Shown: positions 1 through 8,009 of the stretch, one piece after another
How positions within the stretch are numbered: the stretch's first letter is position 1
Layout of the letters: the number at the start of each line of letters is the position of its first letter
Assembly (NCBI RefSeq): GCF_004571025.1
Contig: NZ_SPQT01000012.1
Coordinates: forward strand, 62,001 to 126,000
Direction: 5' to 3'
From: Bradyrhizobium niftali
GTDB taxonomy: Bacteria; Pseudomonadota; Alphaproteobacteria; Rhizobiales; Xanthobacteraceae
DNA: 64,000 nucleotides
The notes under the pieces: model-generated
Told to the model about the DNA's origin: nothing
The model's database searches: none
Seen by the model: the letters and a program-made list of their open reading frames with translations, nothing else
Position numbers and translations under genes: made by a program

Positions 1-1
1 C

Positions 2-520
2 GTCATCGCCTTCGAGGATCTCCGCGATATCGTGCTGCTCGGCCACAGCTATGGCGGCATGGTCGCGACCGGCGTTGCCGATCGCGCGCGCGAGCGTGTG
101 ACGCAGCTGATCTATCTCGACGCCTTCGTGCCGCGTGACGGCCAGTCGCTGTTCGATCTCAACGAGAGCGGGCGCGAGCCGATGCACAAGGCGGCGGCCG
201 CCGCCGACGGCTACCGCATCCCGCCGAACCCGCCGCCATCGGATACGCCGCAAGCCGATCTCGACTGGCTCAACGCGCGCAGGGTTGCCATGCCGGTCAA
301 ATGTTTCGAGACGAAGCTGAAACTTGGGCACGGCGAACCTGCAATGCCGCGCAGCTACATCTACTGCACGCGCACTCCGCCGGGCGATGTGTTCGGGCAA
401 TTCGCGAAGCGCACGAAGAGCGAGGAGGGCTGGCGCTATTTCGAGCTCGACGCGAGCCACGCGCCGAATGTCACCGCGCCGGAGGCGCTGATGGGTGTGT
501 TGAACGAGATCGTCGCCTGA
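2..520 (+). CDS. alpha/beta hydrolase, 5'-truncated by window edge
   Basis: The reading frame is open from the first bases of the window, so the N-terminus lies outside. The visible part has the nucleophile elbow GHSYGG near the start and a C-terminal DASHAPNVTAPEAL segment that supplies the catalytic His. Both are typical of small esterase-like alpha/beta hydrolases (PF12697 type). The oxyanion-hole strand (usually an HG motif) would be upstream of the window. Substrate cannot be told. It ends 9 bases before a palindromic repeat, and the next functional element (rnpB) is on the opposite strand. Confidence 0.85.
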   Translation, partial: VIAFEDLRDIVLLGHSYGGMVATGVADRARERVTQLIYLDAFVPRDGQSLFDLNESGREPMHKAAAAADGYRIPPNPPPSDTPQADLDWLNARRVAMPVKCFETKLKLGHGEPAMPRSYIYCTRTPPGDVFGQFAKRTKSEEGWRYFELDASHAPNVTAPEALMGVLNEIVA

Positions 521-528
521 CCCACAGC

Positions 529-631
529 CGTCATTCCGGGGCTCGCGAAGCGAGAACCCGGAATCCGTTCCTCCACCAACTCTGCGGCTCGATGGATTCC
601 GGGTTCGTGCTGCGCACGCCCCGGAATGACA
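529..631. repeat. palindromic intergenic repeat, family A copy 1
   Basis: The element begins CGTCATTCCGGGG and ends CCCCGGAATGAC, with internal arms that restate GAACCCGGAATCC and GGATTCCGGGTTC. It is therefore an imperfect palindrome of about 100 bp. Very similar elements occur near 18823, 38178, 43252 and, inside a gene, 61239. Confidence 0.85.
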
Positions 632-750
632 GCAGCAAAAATGGTGAGGGGTCCGATGCGGTCAGCATCGAACCCCTCGTCACGTCTTAGTAAGACGCGT
701 TTTCTTCACGCGAACCGGAAAACCACTTCGCTCGAAAACGCTTTAGAATA

Positions 751-1223
751 TCAGCCGGCCTGTAAGCCGGGTTCTGTAGGGCACCGTCCGCTTGCGCGAA
801 CGATACGTGACGGCCATTCCTCTGGGGCCATGTTTGCACATGGCCTCGAGCAACCTACCCGGACGGCTGGCCTGACATCGCCCCGCGGCGTTATCGCTTG
901 CGCGATCGGCCCGCATTTGCCGTCCCTATTCGGTTTTGCTCCCGGTGGGGTTTACCATGCCGGCTCCGTTGCCGGAGCCGCGGTGCGCTCTTACCGCACC
1001 TTTTCACCCTTACCCGTCTACGCAGCTTTCGCTGCTACGACGTGGCAAGCCTGGGCTTGCCTCGCCGAAGCCCAAAGGGCGGAGGCGGGCGGTTCGTTCT
1101 CTGTGGCACTTTCCCTGGGGTTGCCCCCGCCGGACGTTATCCGGCACCGTATGTCAAGGGAGCCCGGACTTTCCTCCCCGGCGGCCTTTCGACCGTTGCC
1201 GGAGCGGCCGTCCGGCCGACTGA
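751..1223 (-). ncRNA. rnpB: RNase P RNA (class A)
   Basis: Read on the minus strand, the segment holds the conserved GAGGAAAGTCCGGGCTCC block near its 5' end and AGAACCCGGCTTACAG at its 3' end. These are the hallmark P4-forming sequences of bacterial RNase P RNA. The ends were placed where TCAGTCGG (5') can pair with CCGGCTGA (3') to form helix P1. The product is the catalytic RNA that trims tRNA 5' leaders, together with RnpA. The exact ends are uncertain by a few bases. Apparent ORFs across this region on both strands are not genes. Confidence 0.95.
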
Positions 1224-1306
1224 CGGGGTTAGGCATGGGCATTTGTGACGGTTTCGTCAAGCCGAGATCGTCGCGCACGCGATCTGCAAATAATTTATCC
1301 TGAAGA

Positions 1307-1334
1307 TGTCGTTGGGCGTGGGCCCGGTTCGACT
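1307..1334 (+). promoter_or_regulatory. putative ECF42-type promoter, copy 1
   Basis: TGTCGT at 1307-1312, a 17-base spacer, then CGAC at 1330-1333, about 40 bases before the first DGPF gene. The same arrangement with the same spacer recurs at 1759. ECF42 sigma factors are reported to recognise a TGTCGA-like -35 and a short CGA/TC-type -10, so these fit as autogenous promoters. Inferred from sequence only. Confidence 0.6.
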
Positions 1335-1372
1335 GGATGCCGGCGATCCAGCCGAGCAACAGGAGTTAAGCG

Positions 1373-1723
1373 ATGCAGTATCTGCTGCTGATCTACCGGA
1401 ACGAAGCTCAACAGAGCAAGATGGACCCTGCGGATTACCAGAAGCTGTTGACGGAGTATTCCGCCTACACCCAGTCCATCGTCCAGAGCGGCAACTTCAA
1501 GGCCGGCGACGGGCTTCAGCCGACCTCGACTGCGACGACTGTTCGCGTTCGCGACGGCAAGACACTCGCGACCGACGGTCCCTTCGCCGAGACCCGCGAG
1601 CAGCTCGGCGGCTATTATCTCGTCGAAGCGAGAGACCTCGACGCCGCGATCGAAATGGCGGCGCGGATTCCCGGAGCCAGGGACGGATCGATCGAAGTCG
1701 GGCCGGTCATGATCTACAAATGA
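1373..1723 (+). CDS. YCII-related DGPF domain protein, copy 1
   Basis: A 116-residue protein starting MQYLLLIYRNE, with the signature DGPF followed by AETREQLGGYYLVEA, typical of the YCII/DGPF family (PF03795). These small cytoplasmic proteins fold like YciI. They are nearly always encoded beside ECF42 sigma factors, but their biochemical role is not established. An AGGAG Shine-Dalgarno lies 7 bases before the ATG. It is a close tandem paralogue of the next gene: both share the same N-terminus, the IVQSG core and a MIYK C-terminus. It belongs to the same module as the sigma factor at 2171. Confidence 0.93.
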   Translation: MQYLLLIYRNEAQQSKMDPADYQKLLTEYSAYTQSIVQSGNFKAGDGLQPTSTATTVRVRDGKTLATDGPFAETREQLGGYYLVEARDLDAAIEMAARIPGARDGSIEVGPVMIYK

Positions 1724-1758
1724 TCTCGTCCGCTGATATCGAATAATTATCCCGAGGA

Positions 1759-1786
1759 TGTCGTTTGATGTTGGCGCCGTTCGACT
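1759..1786 (+). promoter_or_regulatory. putative ECF42-type promoter, copy 2
   Basis: TGTCGT at 1759-1764, a 17-base spacer and CGAC at 1782-1785, followed by TGGATG as in copy 1. The flanking bases are also shared: an AT-rich stretch upstream and a GAGCAACAGGAG/GAACAACAGGAG leader downstream. The promoter was evidently duplicated together with the gene. Confidence 0.6.
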
Positions 1787-1823
1787 GGATGTCGGCAATC
1801 AAGCCGAACAACAGGAGTAAGCC

Positions 1824-2174
1824 ATGCAGTACCTGCTGCTGATCTACCGGAGCGAAGCGGAACTGAGCAAGATGACCCCCGCCGACCGTCAGGCGATGTC
1901 GGCGGAGTACGGCACTTATACGCAGTCCATCGTCCAGAGCGGCCATTTCAAGGCCGGCGACGGGCTTCAGCCGACCACGACCGCGACCACCGTGCGCGTC
2001 CGCGAGGGCAAGACCCTGACCACCGACGGTCCGTTCGCCGAGACTCGCGAACAACTCGGCGGCTACTATATGGTCGAGGCCAAGGATCTCGACACCGCCA
2101 TTGGGCTGGCCGCGCGGATTCCCGGGGCCAAGGAGGGATCCATCGAGGTCAGGCCGGTCATGATCTACAAGTGA
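1824..2174 (+). CDS. YCII-related DGPF domain protein, copy 2
   Basis: A 116-residue tandem paralogue of the protein at 1373, with the same length, the same MQYLLLIYR start and the DGPF motif. Differences are scattered through the 20-45 region and near the C-terminus (AKEGSIEVRPVMIYK). An AGGAG ribosome-binding site lies 7 bases before the ATG. Its stop codon overlaps the GTG start of the sigma factor in a GTGA arrangement, so the two are very probably translationally coupled. Function unknown beyond the association with ECF42 sigma factors. Confidence 0.93.
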   Translation: MQYLLLIYRSEAELSKMTPADRQAMSAEYGTYTQSIVQSGHFKAGDGLQPTTTATTVRVREGKTLTTDGPFAETREQLGGYYMVEAKDLDTAIGLAARIPGAKEGSIEVRPVMIYK

Positions 2175-3406
2175 TCTTTTCTGCCGACATCGCTCGGATT
2201 TTTCGCGACGAGGCGGGGCGGGTGCTTGCCACGCTGATCCGCCTCGTCGGCGATTTCGATCTCGCCGAGGACGCACTCCAGGATGCCTTCGCGGTCGCGC
2301 TCGAACGCTGGTCGGCGGGCGAGGTGCCCGATAATCCGCGCGCGTGGCTCGTCAATGTCGGTCGCAACAAGGCGATCGACCGCATCCGGCGGCAGGCCGC
2401 GTTCCGCGGCAAGCAGCGGGCGCTCCTGCATGAGCTCGAGCTCAACGCGCAGGCGCCCGACGAGCCGCCGGCGACGCTTGATGACGATATGCTGCGGCTG
2501 ATCTTCACGTGCTGCCATCCAGCCTTCGCCATCGAGGTCCAGGTCGCGCTGACGCTGCGCACCGTGTGCGGCCTCTCGACCGCGCAGGTCGCGCGCGCGT
2601 TCCTCGTCGGTGAGGAGGCGATGGCGCAGCGCCTCGTCCGCGCCAAGCAGAAGATCAGGCTCGCCGGCATTCCTTATGAAGTGCCTGAGCACGCCGCGCT
2701 GGCGCCGCGGCTCAACGGCGTGCTCGCCGTGATCTATCTCGTCTTCACCGAAGGCTATGTTGCGACCTCGGGCGCGGATTTGATGCGGCCCGATCTCGCG
2801 GTCGAAGCGATCAGGCTCGGCCGGTTGCTCGACGGGCTGATGCCCGACCGCGCCGGGATCAAAGGTCTGCTCGCCTTGATGTTGCTGCACGATGCGCGCC
2901 GCGCAGGGCGCGAGACTGCGGCCGGCGACATTGTGCTGCTGGAAGAGCAGGACCGCACGCTCTGGGATCGCGCACAGATCGACGAAGGGCTGCGCCTCGT
3001 GGACGACGCACTGCAGATACCCGGCCGGCCGCAACCCTATGCGGTGCAGGCCGCGATCGCCGCGCTGCATGCGCGCGCGCCGAGCTTTGAAGAGACCGAC
3101 TGGCCGCAGATCGCCGGGCTCTATGAGGTGCTGCTGCGGATCAATCCTTCGCCGGTGATCGAGCTCAACCACGCCGCTGCAATCTCGATGGTCGACGGCC
3201 CGGCGCGCGCGCTCGATCTCGTCGACGCGATCACCGCGCGCGGCGGGCTTGGCGGCTACGAGCTGCTGCCCGCGGTGCGCGCGGATCTGTTGCGACGGCT
3301 GGGGCGCAAGGACGAAGCGCGCGAGGCGTATATCGCGGCGACGGAGGCGACGCAGCTGGAGCCGCTGCGGCGGCTCTATGCGCGAAGGATGAGGGAGATG
3401 GGGTAG
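2171..3406 (+). CDS. ECF42-family RNA polymerase sigma factor
   Basis: A 411-residue sigma factor, much longer than ordinary ECF factors (about 180-200). Region sigma-2 lies at roughly residues 15-80 (DFDLAEDALQDAFAVALERW). Sigma-4, with a helix-turn-helix around CGLSTAQVARAF, lies at roughly 110-165. A long helical C-terminal domain follows, probably TPR/SNOAL-like as in ECF42 and SigI-like proteins; this extension is thought to control activity, as no anti-sigma gene is present. The start is GTG at 2171, overlapping the preceding DGPF stop by 4 bases. It likely activates the two promoter-like elements upstream. The inducing signal is unknown. Confidence 0.93.
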   Translation: MIFSADIARIFRDEAGRVLATLIRLVGDFDLAEDALQDAFAVALERWSAGEVPDNPRAWLVNVGRNKAIDRIRRQAAFRGKQRALLHELELNAQAPDEPPATLDDDMLRLIFTCCHPAFAIEVQVALTLRTVCGLSTAQVARAFLVGEEAMAQRLVRAKQKIRLAGIPYEVPEHAALAPRLNGVLAVIYLVFTEGYVATSGADLMRPDLAVEAIRLGRLLDGLMPDRAGIKGLLALMLLHDARRAGRETAAGDIVLLEEQDRTLWDRAQIDEGLRLVDDALQIPGRPQPYAVQAAIAALHARAPSFEETDWPQIAGLYEVLLRINPSPVIELNHAAAISMVDGPARALDLVDAITARGGLGGYELLPAVRADLLRRLGRKDEAREAYIAATEATQLEPLRRLYARRMREMG

Positions 3407-3419
3407 CTGTTCCGGACTC

Positions 3420-3506
3420 CGTCATTGCGAGCGCAGCGAAGCAATCCAGAATGGTTCCGCGGAGACAGTCTGGATTGCTTCGTCGCAAGAGCTCCTCGCA
3501 ATGACG
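3420..3506. repeat. palindromic intergenic repeat, family H
   Basis: CGTCATTGCGAG at the left and CTCGCAATGACG at the right are exact inverted copies. Internal arms GCAATCCAGA and TCTGGATTGC pair in the same way. The element fills the gap between the convergent sigma-factor and amidase genes and could also end transcription from both sides. The same SINE-like form (CATTGCGAG...) is widespread in Bradyrhizobium. Confidence 0.8.
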
Positions 3507-3524
3507 AGTGCGTGGCTGGCGCCG

Positions 3525-4385
3525 TCACTTCGACGCGACCGCCGTCCCGTCCGGCAGGCTCGCCAGCAGCGCCTGCAAGGTCGACAGCGTCGAATGATCG
3601 GCGACACCATCCAGCCGCGCCGGGCGGAAATGGCGCTGGAAGGCGGTGACGACTTCCATGGTCGCGGCGTCGTATTTGCCGGTCAGCGGCACGCCATAGC
3701 CGTATCGCGCGAGCGCCTGCTGCAGGCTCAGCACCTCGTCGCTGATGGTGCCGAGCATCAGGCTCTCGCCGCGCACGACGGGCGTGGGCGTGACCCAGTG
3801 GCCGACGCCGGAATTGGCCAGCGAATGCCACGGAAATTTCTCGCCGGGATCCTTCTTGCGCGCGGGCGCGACGTCGGAATGGCCCAGCACGCGGTGCGCC
3901 GCCACCTTGCGGCGGAGCATGATGCCGCGGCACAGCGCGATCACGGCGGCGATCTGGCGCAGCGGAAACTCCGGATAGCCCCAGTCGTGGCCGCGATTGA
4001 CGATCTCGATGCCGATCGAGCAGGAGTTGACGTCGTCCTCGCCGGCCCAGGACGCGACGCCGGCGTGCCAGGCGCGCCTCGCCTCGGGCACGCATTGCAC
4101 GATGCGGCCGTCCTCGAGCACGACATAATGCGCCGACACTTCGGTGCCCGCCGTGCACAGCCGCGCCAGCGCGCCCTCGACATCGGGCATGCCGGTGTAG
4201 TGCAGCACGATCATGTCAGGCTGCCGTCCCTTGGCGCGTTCGCCATGGTTCGGCGAGGGGATGATGTCGGAGACGATCGAGGAATCCGGCTCGAACGTCC
4301 GCATGTTCGCCGCGGCCTTGGGAACCGGGAGAACGCGATGGCGCTTCGAATCAGATCCAGATGGCGTGGACGAACCGGACGACAT
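3525..4385 (-). CDS. N-acetylmuramoyl-L-alanine amidase, AmpD/AmiD type with peptidoglycan-binding domain
   Basis: The protein cleaves the MurNAc-L-Ala bond of peptidoglycan or its turnover products. The amidase_2 domain (about residues 45-190) shows the zinc-site segments MIVLHYTG, HYVV, AWHAG, GIEIVN and VLGHSDVAPARKKDPG, which supply the His/His/Asp ligands. A PG_binding_1 domain follows at about 205-280. No signal peptide is evident with the first Met. An internal ATG 27 codons later (near 4304, MRTFEPD) may be the true start, because the first 27 residues are low in complexity. It is divergent from the cell-wall cluster at 4.8 kb, which suits a role in muropeptide turnover. Confidence 0.88.
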   Translation of the reverse strand: MSSGSSTPSGSDSKRHRVLPVPKAAANMRTFEPDSSIVSDIIPSPNHGERAKGRQPDMIVLHYTGMPDVEGALARLCTAGTEVSAHYVVLEDGRIVQCVPEARRAWHAGVASWAGEDDVNSCSIGIEIVNRGHDWGYPEFPLRQIAAVIALCRGIMLRRKVAAHRVLGHSDVAPARKKDPGEKFPWHSLANSGVGHWVTPTPVVRGESLMLGTISDEVLSLQQALARYGYGVPLTGKYDAATMEVVTAFQRHFRPARLDGVADHSTLSTLQALLASLPDGTAVASK

Positions 4386-4535
4386 AAACAGCTCAAGTCG
4401 GAACAGGAGAGGGCCAAGCCCTTCTCTTTACTATTCCTTTACCCTCCGCCGTGCGCAATCGCGCGTCGCGGTTAACGGATGCATTTTGGGCGGGTGTGTG
4501 GATGAGGCATCACTGCCGCCTCACCTTTTCGACTT

Positions 4536-4578
4536 GTAACGGGCCGATCAACGCTTTCTTAACGCTAAGGGCCGTTAC
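4536..4578. promoter_or_regulatory. inverted repeat in the dcw-cluster leader
   Basis: GTAACGGGCC at 4536-4545 and GGCCGTTAC at 4570-4578 form an imperfect inverted repeat (one extra G). Between them is a direct repeat of AACGCT (within AACGCTTTCTTAACGCT). It lies just before the first possible start codon of the dcw region and is the best candidate here for a promoter or operator of the cluster. No experimental basis. Confidence 0.35.
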
Positions 4579-4584
4579 TGAGAG

Positions 4585-4818
4585 ATGAAGTGCCGACCCG
4601 CGTCCGGAGGCGGCCAAAGCGTATTTTGGCTCGAAATCCCATGGCTGCCCGACAAATTCCACTGGGAACACTGGGTTGGCGGCCCGGGACGACCGGGCTC
4701 GGTAATCATGCTGGACAAGGGTTGGGTCGTGGAACCGCCGCGACGCGGAATCATTCGAGGCGTTATGGGCTGGCTCGCCCCGGATCTGGCTTGGTTGTTC
4801 GGCAGGCGTGGCGCATGA
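4585..4818 (+). CDS. small ORF coupled to rsmH (hypothetical)
   Basis: A 77-codon frame, MKCRPASGGGQSVF onward, rich in Trp, Gly and Pro, with no recognised domain. Its TGA overlaps the rsmH ATG in an ATGA arrangement, which usually means translational coupling. It sits where mraZ is normally found, but its sequence shows neither the length (about 145) nor the AbrB-like repeats of MraZ. The start has only a weak GAGA ribosome-binding sequence. It may be a leader peptide, a decayed gene or chance. Low confidence that it is a functional protein. Confidence 0.35.
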   Translation: MKCRPASGGGQSVFWLEIPWLPDKFHWEHWVGGPGRPGSVIMLDKGWVVEPPRRGIIRGVMGWLAPDLAWLFGRRGA

Positions 4819-5804
4819 GCTCCGCTCCTCACATTCCCGTGCTCGGCCGCGAGGCCGTCGATCATCTCGCGCCGCGCGAAGGCGGGATCTATGTCGACGC
4901 CACCTTCGGCGCCGGCGGCTATAGCCGCGCCATCCTCGACGTGCCTGGAACCCGACTCATCGCCATCGACCGCGACCGCACGGCAATCGCTGGCGGCGCC
5001 GAACTGGTCGAGCGCTCTGCCGGTAGGCTGACACTGGTCGAGGACCGCTTCTCCAATCTCGCCGACGTCTGCGCGGCGCACGGCGTCGATGCCGTGGACG
5101 GCGTCGTGATGGACGTCGGGGTGTCCTCGATGCAGCTCGACCAGGCCGGACGCGGCTTCTCGTTTCGCCTCGACGGTCCGCTCGACATGCGAATGGGGCA
5201 GGCGGGACCGACGGCGGCCGACGTGGTCGCGCGCGCCTCGGAAGGCGATCTCGCCGACATCATTTATCTCTTCGGCGAGGAGCGGCAGTCGCGCCGCATC
5301 GCCCGCGCCATCGCCGCAGACCGGCAAGAGACGCCGTTCACGACCACGCGTGCGCTCGCCGATCTCGTCGGCAGGGTGGTTCGCTCCAAGCCCGGCGACA
5401 TTCATCCCGCGACGCGGACGTTCCAGGCCCTGCGCATCTTCGTCAACGAGGAGCTCGAGGAACTCCAGACCGCGCTCGCCGCGGCCGAGCGCGTGCTCAA
5501 GCCCGGCGGTCGCCTCGTGGTCGTCTCGTTCCATTCGCTGGAAGACCGCATCGTGAAGAATTTCCTCGCCGACCGGTCCAAGACCGGCGGCGGCTCGCGG
5601 CACCTGCCGGAGGTGGCGCAAACCGCGCCGAGCTTCCAGCTCCTGACGCGGCGGCCTGTCGTCGCCGGTGAGGACGAAGTTGCGCATAACCCGCGCGCGC
5701 GTTCGGCAAAACTGCGCGCAGCCGAGCGCACCACGGCGGCGGCGCACAGGAGCGACGAGTCCTCGTCCTGGCCAAGACTCTCCGACGTGATGAGGGGAGG
5801 CTAG
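4815..5804 (+). CDS. rsmH: 16S rRNA (cytosine(1402)-N(4))-methyltransferase
   Basis: A 329-residue RsmH (MraW), which N4-methylates C1402 in the decoding site of 16S rRNA using S-adenosylmethionine. The HIPVLGREAV start, the SAM-binding YVDATFGAGGYSRAIL, the DGVVMDVGVSSMQLD motif and VVSFHSLEDRIVKNF are all family hallmarks. The ATG at 4815 gives the usual length; the frame stays open upstream, but that stretch has no RsmH similarity. First recognisable gene of the dcw cluster, 3 bases before ftsL. Confidence 0.96.
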   Translation: MSSAPHIPVLGREAVDHLAPREGGIYVDATFGAGGYSRAILDVPGTRLIAIDRDRTAIAGGAELVERSAGRLTLVEDRFSNLADVCAAHGVDAVDGVVMDVGVSSMQLDQAGRGFSFRLDGPLDMRMGQAGPTAADVVARASEGDLADIIYLFGEERQSRRIARAIAADRQETPFTTTRALADLVGRVVRSKPGDIHPATRTFQALRIFVNEELEELQTALAAAERVLKPGGRLVVVSFHSLEDRIVKNFLADRSKTGGGSRHLPEVAQTAPSFQLLTRRPVVAGEDEVAHNPRARSAKLRAAERTTAAAHRSDESSSWPRLSDVMRGG

Positions 5805-5807
5805 CGC

Positions 5808-6200
5808 ATGCGCTTCATTCACCTCCTCGTCATCGGCGCGCTGATCTTCGCGGCGGCCTATGTCTACCGGATCAAGATGGACTCCACCGCGCGCACGGAG
5901 AAAGTGCTGCGGCTGCATGCGGAGATCCGCGAGCAGCGCGATGCGATCGCCTCGCTCCGCTCTGAATGGGCCAAGCTCGATGCGCCCTTGCGCCTGCAGG
6001 GCCTGTCCGAGCGGCACCTGCCGCTCAAGCCGGTCAACGGCACGCAATATGACTCGCTGAAAAACCTGCCCGAGCGTCCGCCGCGGATGTTCAGGCCCGG
6101 CGAGCCCGACCCGATCGGGGCCATGCTCAACACCATCGAAGCCGCGAGCGACCCCGACACCGTGACGGGCTCCGTGCCGCAGCCCGAGGACAAGCGATGA
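5808..6200 (+). CDS. ftsL: cell division protein FtsL
   Basis: A 130-residue bitopic membrane protein. A short cytoplasmic N-terminus, one membrane segment (about residues 5-20, LLVIGALIFAAAYVY) and a coiled-coil-like helix (RTEKVLRLHAEIREQRDAI) are followed by a Pro-rich tail. FtsL joins FtsQ/FtsB to the FtsWI synthase. The sequence is poorly conserved, so the call rests on topology, size and position between rsmH and ftsI. The last 4 bases overlap ftsI (ATGA). Confidence 0.88.
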   Translation: MRFIHLLVIGALIFAAAYVYRIKMDSTARTEKVLRLHAEIREQRDAIASLRSEWAKLDAPLRLQGLSERHLPLKPVNGTQYDSLKNLPERPPRMFRPGEPDPIGAMLNTIEAASDPDTVTGSVPQPEDKR

Positions 6201-7939
6201 ACGCCGTGACTCCGGCCAAACCGACCGAACCCTGGCGGCAGCGGCTGATCCGCAGCCTGCTCTACGGGCGCAATGTCGACCGCGCCGCGAAGGCGCGCGC
6301 GCGCGTCGGACTTGCGATGCTCGCCTTCGCCTCGGTCTACGTCCTGATCGGCGGCCGGCTCGTGATGTTCGCGATCGGTGCCGACGCCCACAGTGCGCGC
6401 CGTGCGGCGTCGCAGGAGGTGGTTGCGACTGCGCGGCCCGACATCGTCGACCGCAACGGCGCCATCCTGGCGACCGACGTCAAGGCGGCGAGCCTGTTCG
6501 GCGAGCCGCGCCGCATCATCGACAAGGACGAGGCGATCGAGCTTCTGACCGCGACCGTGCCCGACCTCGACGAGGCCGAGGTGCGCGAGCGCCTGAAGAC
6601 ACGCAAGGGCTTCGTCTGGCTCAAGCGCGAGATCACGCCGAAGCAGCAGCAGGACATCCACAAGCTCGGCATTCCCGGCATCGGCTTCCTGCGCGAGAAC
6701 AAGCGCGTCTATCCGACCGGCAACGAGGTCGCCCACCTCATCGGTCTCGTCAATATCGACAACCAGGGCATCGCCGGCATGGAGAAGTGGCTCGACAATC
6801 AAGGGCTCGCCGATCTCCACCGCGCGGGCTTTGCCACCGACCGCCTGCAAAAGCCGATCGAGCTCTCGGTCGATCTGCGCGTCGAGCACGCGCTGCGCGA
6901 CGAGCTGCTGAAGGCCAAGGAGAAGTTCCACACCAAGGCGGCGTCCGGCATCGTCTCCAACGTCAAGACCGGCGAGATCGTGGCGATGGTCTCCCTTCCG
7001 GACTTCGACCCGAACAATCCGAAGGAAGCGCACGACCCCGACCGCATCAACCGCCTCACCACCGGCGTCTACGAGATGGGCTCGACCTTCAAGGCGTTCA
7101 CGCTGGCGATGGCGCTCGATTCCGGAAAGATCAATCTGAACTCGTCGTGGGATGCGCGCGGAAACCTGCACTACGGCAAGTTCACCATCCACGACAGCCA
7201 TCCGCTCGGACGTTTCATCAACACCAAGGAAGTGTTCACCTACTCGTCCAACATCGGCGCCGCACGGATCGCGCTCGGCCAGGGCGTCGAGGCGCACAAG
7301 GCGTTCCTCGCCAAGATGGGCCAGCTGACGCGGCTGCGCACCGAGCTGCCGGAGAGCGCTGCTCCGCTGATTCCGCGCCGCTGGAGCGAGCTGAACACGG
7401 TCACCGCTGCGTTCGGCCAGGGCCTGTCGGTGGCGCCGCTGCAGGCGGTGATGGGCATCAACGCGCTGGTGAACGGCGGCTATTTGATTCCGCCGACCTT
7501 CATGAAGCGCAGCGAAGCGGAAGCGGCGGCGATGGCCAAGCGCGTGATCAAGCAGGACACCAGCGACAAGATGCGGTTCCTGATGCGGCTCAACGCCGAG
7601 ATCGGTACCGCCAAGACCGCGGACGTCAAGGGCTACTATGTCGGCGGCAAGACCGGCACGTCCGAGAAGGTCATCAACGGCCGCTATGCCAAGAAGCGCG
7701 TGCTCAACTCCTTCACCGCGATCATGCCCTGCGACGATCCGAAATATCAGATCCTGATCATGCTGGACGAGCCGCAGGCGATCCCTGAAACGAAGGGGTT
7801 CATCACCTCGGGCTGGAACGCGGTGCCGACCGGCGGCAGGGTGATCGAGCGGATCGCGCCGCTCCTGGGCGTCGAGCCGCGGTTCGACCTGCCGCCGTCC
7901 GAGCGCCTTATTCTTGCAGCATCCAGGACAACCCAGTAA
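6197..7939 (+). CDS. ftsI: peptidoglycan D,D-transpeptidase FtsI (PBP3)
   Basis: The septal class B penicillin-binding protein, 580 residues, which cross-links peptidoglycan at the division site with FtsW. A cytoplasmic tail and a membrane anchor (about residues 38-60) are followed by the pedestal domain beginning near RPDIVDRNGAILATD and the transpeptidase domain. The active-site motifs are present: STFK (nucleophile near Ser296), SSN near 350 and KTGT near Lys485. Translation is probably coupled to ftsL through a 4-base overlap. Typical length for the family. Confidence 0.97.
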   Translation: MNAVTPAKPTEPWRQRLIRSLLYGRNVDRAAKARARVGLAMLAFASVYVLIGGRLVMFAIGADAHSARRAASQEVVATARPDIVDRNGAILATDVKAASLFGEPRRIIDKDEAIELLTATVPDLDEAEVRERLKTRKGFVWLKREITPKQQQDIHKLGIPGIGFLRENKRVYPTGNEVAHLIGLVNIDNQGIAGMEKWLDNQGLADLHRAGFATDRLQKPIELSVDLRVEHALRDELLKAKEKFHTKAASGIVSNVKTGEIVAMVSLPDFDPNNPKEAHDPDRINRLTTGVYEMGSTFKAFTLAMALDSGKINLNSSWDARGNLHYGKFTIHDSHPLGRFINTKEVFTYSSNIGAARIALGQGVEAHKAFLAKMGQLTRLRTELPESAAPLIPRRWSELNTVTAAFGQGLSVAPLQAVMGINALVNGGYLIPPTFMKRSEAEAAAMAKRVIKQDTSDKMRFLMRLNAEIGTAKTADVKGYYVGGKTGTSEKVINGRYAKKRVLNSFTAIMPCDDPKYQILIMLDEPQAIPETKGFITSGWNAVPTGGRVIERIAPLLGVEPRFDLPPSERLILAASRTTQ

Positions 7940-8009
7940 TCAACCGGGTAGGCCATCGCCGGTGCTGAGTCGGGAGTTTTCGGCTTTCCGGCATGTCGAC
8001 TGGACGACC

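Noticed and set aside
626..1359. Overlapping frames on both strands across 626-1359
   Set aside because: They lie over the RNase P RNA, whose conserved blocks are clear; the frames are products of high GC.
4655..4680. TGGGA and TGGGT near 4665-4678 as possible MraZ boxes
   Set aside because: Only two TGGG repeats with a 4-base spacer; MraZ boxes are three or more with regular 5-base spacing, and no mraZ is present.
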